DNA from: Pseudomonadota bacterium | GTDB lineage: Bacteria; Pseudomonadota; Gammaproteobacteria; Xanthomonadales; Xanthomonadaceae | Reading direction: 5' to 3' | Assembly (NCBI GenBank): GCA_023392975.1 | Contig: JAEWNA010000162.1 | Span: forward strand, 1-20,605 | Length of the DNA stretch: 20,605 nt | Shown: positions 14,881 to 20,605 of the stretch, piece after piece | Layout: every line of letters begins with the position of its first letter | Position numbering within the stretch: position 1 is the stretch's first letter | Position numbers and translations under genes: made by a program | The notes under the pieces: model-generated | The model's input: only the letters and a program-made list of their open reading frames with translations | Told to the model about the DNA's origin: nothing | The model's database searches: none

Positions 14881-15681
14881 TCAGGCGATTCCGTGGTGAC
14901 GCCAGTGCCACGGCTCGTAGACGATGCCGTGCGGGTTGTCGCGCGGGTAGCTCATCGCGAAGCCATGCCCACCGGCATGCGCGCGCAGCCAGGCGAAGGC
15001 GTCGGTGCGTTCGAAGGATTCCTCGGCCGGCGGTTCGCCCGGCGTGCCGATGTCCAGCGCGCGGCCGCCGTGGTGTTCGCTGAAGCCGGGCGCGGCGTTG
15101 ACGGTGAGGATGGCGTCGATGGCCAGCCCGCGCGCACGCTTGCGCTCGAAGATGCCGAGCTGGTAATCGTGGCTGCGGTAACCGGAGATCGCCTCGAGCA
15201 CGACGCCGTCGCGCAGCGCGGCGGCGCGCAGGCGATCCCAGGCACGTGCGGCGTCCGGGTGCAGCCAGAGCGGGCGCCGGTAGCGATCGAAGCCGGCGAA
15301 CGTCAGCCACGCCGGCTCCGGGACCAGCGACAGACCGCTGCGCGCGGCGTAGTCGTCGGCATCCAGGCCGAGCGTGTCGAGGCGCTCGCGCAGCGCGTGC
15401 AGCGGCAGCGTCGCGGGATCGCGCGCGCCGGCGTGGGGCGGCGGCGCTTCGACGGCGTCGAGCGCATCGTCGATGCCGGTCGCCCGCATCCAGTGCGGTT
15501 CCAGGCCTCGCCAGCCTGCGTCGGAGGCCGCGGCCAGGTAGCGGCCGTCGCGCTTCCGCCGCAGCACCCAGCGCGCCTGCGCCACAACGCGCGCATCGTG
15601 GTTGGCGCGCGCCGACAGCAGCCACGCGGGCCAGACTTCGATGGCGGCGGTGTTGAACAGGACGCGGGGCTGCGGACGCAT
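14881..15681 (-). CDS. VanY-type D,D-carboxypeptidase (peptidase M15)
   Basis: Zinc carboxypeptidase predicted to trim the terminal D-Ala of peptidoglycan stem peptides. Of 266 residues, the C-terminal half is the M15B domain: GYRSHDYQLGIF (167-178), SEHHGGRALDIG (201-212) with zinc ligands H203 and D210, and YEPWHWR (255-261) with catalytic E256 and ligand H259. The first ~120 residues are an extra domain I do not recognise. There is no signal peptide or membrane helix, which is odd for an enzyme acting on the wall; either the protein is exported by another route or it acts on cytoplasmic peptidoglycan fragments. It lies 9 bp after the PH-like gene and 1 bp before the exported hypothetical gene. 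Confidence 0.88.
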   Translation of the reverse strand: MRPQPRVLFNTAAIEVWPAWLLSARANHDARVVAQARWVLRRKRDGRYLAAASDAGWRGLEPHWMRATGIDDALDAVEAPPPHAGARDPATLPLHALRERLDTLGLDADDYAARSGLSLVPEPAWLTFAGFDRYRRPLWLHPDAARAWDRLRAAALRDGVVLEAISGYRSHDYQLGIFERKRARGLAIDAILTVNAAPGFSEHHGGRALDIGTPGEPPAEESFERTDAFAWLRAHAGGHGFAMSYPRDNPHGIVYEPWHWRHHGIA

Positions 15682-15690
15682 CGCGGGAGC

Positions 15691-16218
15691 TTAACGCCGC
15701 GTGCCGTGCTCCGCCACGGCGCGCAGCGCCTCCAGCAAGGCCTGCGGGCGTTCCGCGCTGAGCACCAGCGTGCGCCCGCCGCGTTCCGGCAGCACCAGCG
15801 TCTTCGCGCGATCGGTCACCAGCAGGAACGCGCGGGACCGGTCGCGCAGCCGGAAATGGCCCGCGTGGTAGCCGGGCATCGAGGTGCCGAAGGTCTTGAG
15901 CCACGGGCGCAGCGTCGGCTGTTGCCGCAGGTCGACGACGCGCGCGGCGGCGAGGTCGAGCGCCTCGACGGTGACCTTGTGCCGATGCAGCCCGGCCGAG
16001 ATGCGCAGCGTGCCGTCCTCGATCGCGATGCGGTTGCGCAGTGCGCTCCAGGCGGCGAGGCCGAACGCGACGGCGACGACCGGGATCGCACCCCACAGCG
16101 CGGGCAGGGTGCGCCCGGCGATGGCGACCGCCACCACTGCCCCGACCACGCCGATCGCGGGCAGCAGCAGGATCAGGCGCAGGTCGGGGGCGGCGACCGC
16201 GAATTCGCGCTGCGACAT
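15691..16218 (-). CDS. Small membrane protein with bacterial PH-like domain
   Basis: 175 residues. Two membrane helices (about 13-35 and 41-58) precede a soluble part (60-175) rich in beta strands (NRIAIEDGTLRISAGLHRHKVTVEALD), resembling bacterial PH domain proteins. The final helix (PQALLEALRAVAEHG) closes the domain. The ATG at 16218 has GGGAG 6 nt upstream, in the 19-bp gap after the hydrolase. Function unknown; proteins of this type often sit next to envelope enzymes. PH assignment is by pattern only. Confidence 0.65.
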   Translation of the reverse strand: MSQREFAVAAPDLRLILLLPAIGVVGAVVAVAIAGRTLPALWGAIPVVAVAFGLAAWSALRNRIAIEDGTLRISAGLHRHKVTVEALDLAAARVVDLRQQPTLRPWLKTFGTSMPGYHAGHFRLRDRSRAFLLVTDRAKTLVLPERGGRTLVLSAERPQALLEALRAVAEHGTRR

Positions 16219-16229
16219 GACGATCTCCC

Positions 16230-16247
16230 GGCGCGCTTCAGCGCGCC
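16230..16247 (-). promoter_or_regulatory. Hairpin spanning the hydrolase stop codon
   Basis: A perfect 7-bp stem, GGCGCGC/GCGCGCC with a 4-nt loop, encloses the TGA of the hydrolase gene and ends directly before the GGGAG ribosome site of the PH-like gene. There is no U-run, so it is unlikely to be a terminator. It may tie translation of the second gene to that of the first. Confidence 0.35.
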
Positions 16248-17737
16248 TTCTTCTTCGGCGCGGGGCGGCCGATGGTGCCGATCCACGCGGCGACGTCGTC
16301 GATCAGCGCCGGCGCGACATGGCCCGGCGTCGCGTAGTCCTTCGGCAGGCCTTCGCCCGGGATCGCCAGGTGGGTCAGGTCGTCGTACAGCTTGAACGTC
16401 ACCCGCGGATCGTCGTGGAAGGCATTGCGCCAGCGCTGCCAGTCGGCATCGACCACCTGGAGGTCGTTGCCGCCCTGGAGCAGCAGCAGCGGCTGCTTCG
16501 CCGCGCGCGCTTCGGCGACCGGATCGACCGCCTCGACCGTACGCCAGTAGCTCGCGGGCGCGCCCAGCGGCGCATCGGCGCCGCGCACGTCCTCGCCGCG
16601 GCGCACGGCCTCGACCTGCGCGGTGACTTTCGCGATCGCCGCGGCCTCTGCGTCGCTGGTGCGGCCGTCGTCGAGCACCGCCGCGCGCTTGGTCTGTTCG
16701 ATCGCGAGGTCGAGCAGCGGTCGTGCCGGCGCGGCGAGCAGGATCAGCCCGGCGATCCGCGGGTCGCGGGTGCCGATCCGCGGCGCCAGCATCGCGCCCT
16801 GGCTGTGGCCGAGCACGAACACCCGCTTCGGGTCGATGCCCGGCTGTGCGCGCAGCAGCGCCGCGGCCTGTACCGCGTCGTCGGTGGTTTCGAGGTCGAT
16901 CGTGCCACCGTCGGCGAACTGGTCCGGATGCGCCTTGGTGCGCTTCTCGTAGCGCAGCACCGCGATGCCGCGTTCGGCCAGGCCGCGGGCGAGATCGAGG
17001 AAGGGCTTGTTCGGGCCGATCGTCTCGTCGCGATCGTGCGGGCCGGAGCCGTGGACCAGCACCACCGCGGCCACCGGCCCCTTCGTCTTCGGCAGGGTCA
17101 GCGTGGCCGGCAGCGCCGTGTCGGCGTCGCCGATCGACAGCTCGCGCTCGGTGTAGGGCGCATCCGCCGGCACCGGCGGCGCAGGTGCCGGCGCGGCGGC
17201 GGCGGGCTTGATCAGGAAACCGGAGATGTGACCGTCCGCCTCGAACGCGAGGCTGGCGTCGAGCGTCGCCGCTTCGTAATGCAGCGGGACCACGACGATG
17301 CGGGTGCCTTCGCGTTCGAGCGTGCGCGGCTCGCCGCGGCCCTTCGCGGTGCCCAACTGCGTCGGCAGCGAAGTCCAGAGCTGGCGCAACTGGTCCTCGC
17401 TCACCGCTGCGGCCATGGTCTCGTCGAAACGGGCGTGGACGCCGGCGAAGTCGCCCGCGTCCATCGCGTCGAGGACCGATTGCGCGGCCGCGATCGCCTC
17501 GGACGGTGCGGCATCGGGCGAAGCGGCTTCGGAGGCGCTGACATCCGACTGGGCGGCATCCGACGCGGTCGCATCCGATGCGGGCGGTGCAGTGGCCTGA
17601 GGTGCGTCCTGGGCATGCGCGCGGCCGGCGAGGAGGAGGCCGGCGCCGATCGCGATCGCGAGGGCGGAGAGCAGCGCCGTGCGGCCGGCGAGGCGGCGGC
17701 CGGTGCGGCGTTCGAGGGCGTGGACGATGTGCAGCAT
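16238..17737 (-). CDS. Exported alpha/beta hydrolase with N-terminal DUF3887-like domain
   Basis: 499 residues. A hydrophobic segment (about 21-40) ending AGRAHAQ is a signal peptide or anchor, so the enzyme acts outside the cytoplasm. Residues 50-80 form a low-complexity linker of Ser-Asp-Ala units. Residues 81-175 look like the NTF2-like DUF3887 domain (SVLDAMDAGDFAGVHARFDETM). The alpha/beta hydrolase spans about 195-490, with the oxyanion region VLVHGSGPHDRDE and nucleophile S312 in GHSQG. The acid is probably the Asp of GGNDLQV and the base the His of DLTHLAIPG. Substrate unknown, likely an ester or peptide. The ATG at 17737 has AAGGA 9 nt upstream; the frame stays open further up, but that part has no signal peptide or homology. 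Confidence 0.87.
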   Translation of the reverse strand: MLHIVHALERRTGRRLAGRTALLSALAIAIGAGLLLAGRAHAQDAPQATAPPASDATASDAAQSDVSASEAASPDAAPSEAIAAAQSVLDAMDAGDFAGVHARFDETMAAAVSEDQLRQLWTSLPTQLGTAKGRGEPRTLEREGTRIVVVPLHYEAATLDASLAFEADGHISGFLIKPAAAAPAPAPPVPADAPYTERELSIGDADTALPATLTLPKTKGPVAAVVLVHGSGPHDRDETIGPNKPFLDLARGLAERGIAVLRYEKRTKAHPDQFADGGTIDLETTDDAVQAAALLRAQPGIDPKRVFVLGHSQGAMLAPRIGTRDPRIAGLILLAAPARPLLDLAIEQTKRAAVLDDGRTSDAEAAAIAKVTAQVEAVRRGEDVRGADAPLGAPASYWRTVEAVDPVAEARAAKQPLLLLQGGNDLQVVDADWQRWRNAFHDDPRVTFKLYDDLTHLAIPGEGLPKDYATPGHVAPALIDDVAAWIGTIGRPAPKKKAR

Positions 17738-17799
17738 GCGTCGGATTCCTTGGTGATCGCGGCGGGGCGCGGTCGTGGGCGGTGCCGCCGGGATGGGCG

Positions 17800-17997
17800 T
17801 CATTCCGCGGTGTCGGTGGAGGCCGGCGGTGCTTCGCCGGCGGGCTTGTGCGGCAGCCGTCCCGACTTGCGCAGCGCGTCGCGCAGCACGTATTCGATCT
17901 GGGCGTTGAGGCTGCGCAGTTCGTCGTCGGCCCACCGCTGCGCCGCCGCGAGGATCTCGGCGTTGATGCGCAGCGGATAGGCCTTCTTCTCGGACAC
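17800..17997 (-). CDS. Arc-like ribbon-helix-helix DNA-binding protein
   Basis: 65 residues. The ribbon-helix-helix fold is clear: beta strand KAYPLRIN (5-12), helix A AEILAAAQRWADDE (13-26) and helix B LNAQIEYVLRDALRKSG (30-46), as in the Arc DNA-binding family. A disordered Pro/Ala tail follows. It would bind as a dimer to a short dyad. The start is GTG at 17995-17997, 16 bp after the SPFH stop, so the two are cotranscribed. No toxin gene is beside it, so a toxin-antitoxin role is unlikely. The GATATC dyad in front of the SPFH gene is a candidate target. Confidence 0.82.
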   Translation of the reverse strand: MSEKKAYPLRINAEILAAAQRWADDELRSLNAQIEYVLRDALRKSGRLPHKPAGEAPPASTDTAE

Positions 17998-18013
17998 GGG
18001 TGTCGCCTCGCGG

Positions 18014-18877
18014 TCAGTACAGGGAGCCGGTGTTCACGATCGGCTGGGTGGCGCGTTCGCCGCAGAGCACGACCAGCAGGTTACTGACCATCTGCGCCTT
18101 GCGCTCCTCGTCCAGCTGGACCACACCGTTCTTCTGCAGTTCGGCGAGGGCCATCTCGACCATGCCCACGGCACCGGCGACGATCCGGGTGCGCGCGGCG
18201 ATGATCGCGTTCGCCTGCTGGCGCTGCAGCATCGCCTGGGCGATCTCCGGCGCGTAGGCGAGGTGGCTGATGCGGGCGTCGAGCACGGTCACGCCGGCGT
18301 CGGCGAGGCGTTCCTGCAATTCCTTCTGCAGGTGATGGCCGACCTCGGTGGCGTGGCTGCGCAGGGCGAGCTGGCCTTCCTCGTGCTGGTCGTAGGGATA
18401 GCTCGTCGCCATGGCGCGCAGCGCCGACTCCGACTGGATGTGGACGAAGCTTTCGTAGTCGTCGACGTTGTAGACCGCCTCGGCGCTGTCCACCACCTGC
18501 CACACGATGACCGCGGCGATCTCGATCGGGCTTCCGTCCAGTTCGTTGACCTTGAGCTTGCCGCTCTCGAAGTTGCGCACCCGGAGCGAGACCTTCTTCT
18601 TGCCGTAGAAGGGGTTGTTCCAGCGCAGGCCGGGATCCTTCACGGTGCCGACGTACTTGCCGAACAGGTTGAGCACCGCGGCCTGGTTGGGTTCGACCAT
18701 GTACAGGCCGACCAGGCAGAGGACCGCGCCGACGATGACCAGCACGCCGACGATCAGGAACAGGACGTTGCCGGCGTCGGCGCCGCCGATGATCAGGTAG
18801 ACGGCCAGCAGCATGGAGACGAGCAGCCCGAGCAGCACGGGGATGCCGGGCAGGGAGTGGTAGGTGTTCTCTTTCAT
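18014..18877 (-). CDS. SPFH/stomatin (Band 7) family membrane protein
   Basis: Prohibitin/stomatin-type scaffold of membrane microdomains, 287 residues. Two N-terminal hydrophobic helices (about 11-31 and 37-60) precede the SPFH domain. This runs from VEPNQAAVLNLFGKYVGTVKDPGLRW (61-86) through SPIEIAAVIVWQVVDSAEAVY to the LDARISHLAYAPEIAQAMLQRQQA stretch, and is followed by a helical oligomerisation region. The C-terminus NTGSLY is short, without the long coiled coil of flotillins. First gene of the minus-strand cluster, so it may organise or control the envelope enzymes encoded after it. Its upstream region carries a clear dyad. Confidence 0.92.
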   Translation of the reverse strand: MKENTYHSLPGIPVLLGLLVSMLLAVYLIIGGADAGNVLFLIVGVLVIVGAVLCLVGLYMVEPNQAAVLNLFGKYVGTVKDPGLRWNNPFYGKKKVSLRVRNFESGKLKVNELDGSPIEIAAVIVWQVVDSAEAVYNVDDYESFVHIQSESALRAMATSYPYDQHEEGQLALRSHATEVGHHLQKELQERLADAGVTVLDARISHLAYAPEIAQAMLQRQQANAIIAARTRIVAGAVGMVEMALAELQKNGVVQLDEERKAQMVSNLLVVLCGERATQPIVNTGSLY

Positions 18878-18908
18878 GGTCGCGACTCGGCGGTGGACTA
18901 TGTGTATG

Positions 18909-18937
18909 TGATATCAAAAAGATATCTATCTACGCAA
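18909..18937 (-). promoter_or_regulatory. Operator-like dyad GATATC-A5-GATATC in the SPFH promoter region
   Basis: Two copies of the palindrome GATATC separated by AAAAA (18910-18926) sit in the most AT-rich stretch of the window, 32-50 bp before the SPFH start. On the minus strand TTGCGT (18937-18932) could be the -35, with ATATCA (17-bp spacer) or TATCAC (18-bp spacer) as -10, so the dyad would cover the promoter. Two half-sites 11 bp apart suit a small dimeric repressor such as the Arc-like protein of this operon. Binding is inference. Confidence 0.42.
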
Positions 18938-18993
18938 CACGCTCCCGACGAATGGCGGTGCGCTCGCGACGCGCGCTGCGCAAGTGACTGATT

Positions 18994-19017
18994 TAAAATG
19001 GACACCTTTCCCGGGAG
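18994..19017 (+). promoter_or_regulatory. purT -10 element and ribosome binding site
   Basis: TAAAAT (18994-18999, five of six matches to TATAAT) would start transcription near 19006. It is followed by GGGAG (19013-19017), 6 nt before the ATG at 19024. No good -35 is visible. It shares the 146-bp divergent intergenic region with the SPFH promoter. Confidence 0.45.
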
Positions 19018-19023
19018 CCCGCC

Positions 19024-20250
19024 ATGCCGTCCTCCGATCCTTCATTCGCGCCGCCGCTGTTCGGCACGCCCACGTCGCCGTCCGCCCTCCGGGTCCTGCT
19101 GCTGGGCTCGGGCGAACTGGGCAAGGAGGTCGCGATCGAGCTGCAGCGCTTCGGCTGCGAGGTCATCGCCGCCGACCGCTACGCCGACGCCCCGGCGATG
19201 CAGGTCGCGCATCGCAGCCATGTGCTGAACATGCTCGACGGCGACGCCCTGCGCACCCTGATCGCCGAGGAGCGCCCGGCGCTGATCGTCCCCGAGATCG
19301 AGGCCATCCACACCGAGACGCTGGTGCAGCTCGAACGCGAATTCGCCGGCCGCGGTACCCACACCCGGATCGTGCCGACCGCCCGCGCCGCGCGGCTGAC
19401 GATGGATCGCGAGGGCATCCGCCGGCTCGCCGCCGAGACGCTGGGCCTGCCGACGTCGCCGTACCGCTTCGTCGACACCCTCGACGACTACCGCGCGGCG
19501 GTGGCGGAGATCGGCCTGCCCTGCGTGGTGAAGCCGGTGATGTCGTCCTCGGGCAAGGGCCAGAGCCTGGTGCGCAGCGCCGACGATGTCGACCGCGCCT
19601 GGGACCATGCGCAGACCGGCGGCCGCGCCGGCGCAGGGCGCGTGATCGTCGAAGGCTTCATCGACTTCGACTACGAGATCACGCTGCTGACCGTGCGCCA
19701 TGCCGGCGGCACCGACTTCTGCGACCCCATCGGCCATCTGCAGCGCGATGGCGACTACCGCGAGAGCTGGCAGCCGCAGCCGATGACCGCGGCGGCGCTG
19801 GCGCGCGCGCAGGCCATCGCGAAGACGATCACCGACGACCTCGGCGGCTGGGGCCTGTTCGGCGTCGAGCTGTTCGTGAAGGGCGACGACGTGTGGTTCT
19901 CCGAAGTCTCGCCGCGGCCGCACGACACCGGGCTGGTGACGCTGGTCTCGCAGGACCTGAGCGAATTCGCGCTGCATGCCCGCGCGATCCTCGGCCTGCC
20001 GATCCCGGCGATCCGCGGGCAGGGGCCGTCGGCCTCGTGCGCGGTGCTGGCCTACGGACACGGCGTGCCCGAATTCGAGGGCGTCGCCGACGCGCTGCGT
20101 GCGCCCGGCACCGCGCTGCGGCTGTTCGGCAAACCCGTCGTCGAGGGCCATCGCCCGGTCGGCGTGACCCTGGCCCTCGGCACGGACATCGACGAAGCCC
20201 GGGCGAAGGCGCGCGCCTCGGCGGACGCACTGCGGATCACGTTGCGGTAA
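19024..20250 (+). CDS. purT: Formate-dependent phosphoribosylglycinamide formyltransferase (GAR transformylase 2)
   Basis: ATP-grasp enzyme of purine synthesis; it makes formyl-GAR from GAR, formate and ATP, independent of folate. Of 408 residues, the N-terminal pre-ATP-grasp domain has LLLGSGELGKEVAIELQRFG (25-44), then VPEIEAIHTETL (89-100). ATP-grasp motifs are CVVKPVMSSSGKGQS (167-181) and EVSPRPHDTGLVTLVSQ (294-310). The C-terminal domain ends with FGKPVVEGHRPVGVTLALG. The protein is about 15 residues longer than E. coli PurT because of an N-terminal tail. GGGAG sits 6 nt before the ATG. The following hypothetical gene starts 39 bp later on the same strand. Confidence 0.97.
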   Translation: MPSSDPSFAPPLFGTPTSPSALRVLLLGSGELGKEVAIELQRFGCEVIAADRYADAPAMQVAHRSHVLNMLDGDALRTLIAEERPALIVPEIEAIHTETLVQLEREFAGRGTHTRIVPTARAARLTMDREGIRRLAAETLGLPTSPYRFVDTLDDYRAAVAEIGLPCVVKPVMSSSGKGQSLVRSADDVDRAWDHAQTGGRAGAGRVIVEGFIDFDYEITLLTVRHAGGTDFCDPIGHLQRDGDYRESWQPQPMTAAALARAQAIAKTITDDLGGWGLFGVELFVKGDDVWFSEVSPRPHDTGLVTLVSQDLSEFALHARAILGLPIPAIRGQGPSASCAVLAYGHGVPEFEGVADALRAPGTALRLFGKPVVEGHRPVGVTLALGTDIDEARAKARASADALRITLR

Positions 20251-20289
20251 CGTGCCGTCTTTCCCGATCCCGAGCCGGACGATCGCGCC

Positions 20290-20605
20290 ATGAACGACAC
20301 CAACGGCTATGCCGTGTTCTTCTTCCCGCAGGCGCTCGATGCGCTGGGCGAGGCGATCAAGCCGTTTCTGGCGGACGGACCGGCGGGCCCGCACGTGGCC
20401 TGCAGCACGGTCGACACCGGCGGTGCCTTCATCGAGATGACGCTCGACGGGCGCACGCCGGAAGGGCGCGAGGTGTCGCTGGACCTCATGGTCCCCAGCG
20501 GCATGGTGCGGATGATCGTGTCGACCCAGAACGAGGCCGCGTTCGGGTTCGGGCTCCGCCGGGACGAGCCCGCGGAACACGCGCTGCCGGTGATCGGCCC
20601 GACTG
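20290..20605 (+). CDS. Conserved-looking hypothetical protein, cut by right window edge
   Basis: 105 complete codons are visible with no stop. The protein begins MNDTNGYAVFFFPQALDALGEAIKPFL and continues with strands and loops (HVACSTVDTGGAFIEMTLDGR, VSLDLMVPSGMVRMIVSTQNE, AAFGFGLR). It has no signal peptide or membrane helix and looks like a small cytoplasmic alpha/beta protein. I do not recognise a family. It starts 39 bp after purT without an obvious terminator between, so it may be cotranscribed. The Shine-Dalgarno is weak. Confidence 0.62.
   Translation, partial: MNDTNGYAVFFFPQALDALGEAIKPFLADGPAGPHVACSTVDTGGAFIEMTLDGRTPEGREVSLDLMVPSGMVRMIVSTQNEAAFGFGLRRDEPAEHALPVIGPT

Noticed and set aside
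17518..17588. Repeated GCATCCGA-like units inside the hydrolase gene as a tandem repeat element
   Set aside because: They are irregular codons of a Ser-Asp-Ala linker, in frame and imperfect, not a separate repeat element.
17800..17997. Antitoxin of a toxin-antitoxin pair (ribbon-helix-helix protein)
   Set aside because: Neighbours are an SPFH protein and an exported hydrolase; no toxin-like small gene is adjacent.

Overview
The window is very GC-rich, almost fully coding, and carries only chromosomal-type genes. The gene set (an M2 peptidyl-dipeptidase like the ACE homologues of Xanthomonas, a secreted lysyl-endopeptidase-like S1 protease, minCDE with a GNAT gene in front, PurT, a DesK/NarL-type two-component pair) and codon use suggest a gammaproteobacterium of the Xanthomonadaceae/Lysobacteraceae (Lysobacter or Luteimonas-like). 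This is inference; there is no rRNA or tRNA here to confirm it. I see no IS element, phage gene, CRISPR array or tRNA.

Layout. (1) 1-5414, all minus strand: a secreted serine protease cut by the left edge; a Rieske oxygenase with its own leaderless promoter; a small protein resembling an acyl carrier protein without its serine; a 67-residue Xre-type HTH protein with a TTG start; and an ACE-like M2 metallopeptidase lipoprotein. (2) 5496-8518, minus strand: a tight GNAT-minC-minD-minE-HExxH run, with an ATGA overlap at GNAT/minC and a TTG start for minD. (3) 8708-10607, plus strand: a histidine kinase (leaderless start) and a LuxR-type response regulator. The last 78 bp of this unit recur 152 bp downstream with five differences, all silent. 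(4) 11001-13226, plus strand: a membrane-anchored SRPBCC/GyrI-like protein, a terminator, then DUF423 and an AlkA-like DNA glycosylase. (5) 13240-18877, minus strand: SPFH/stomatin protein, Arc-like ribbon-helix-helix protein, exported alpha/beta hydrolase, PH-like membrane protein, VanY-type D,D-carboxypeptidase, exported hypothetical protein and acyltransferase-3. Spacing is very short and one junction overlaps as ATGA, so this looks like an envelope-related operon. (6) 19024 to the right edge, plus strand: PurT and the start of a conserved-looking hypothetical gene.

How the genes fit together. The Min proteins set the division site. The two-component pair is a self-contained sensor/regulator. 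The 13.2-18.9 kb cluster combines membrane-domain organisation, peptidoglycan trimming and surface acylation. Most genes are ordinary. The items most worth a second look are the silent-only duplicated tail of the response regulator, the Xre/serine-less ACP-like pair, the GATATC-A5-GATATC dyad in front of the SPFH/Arc-like genes, and the unexplained gene co-transcribed with minCDE. I did not see a convincing new multi-gene defence or biosynthetic system.
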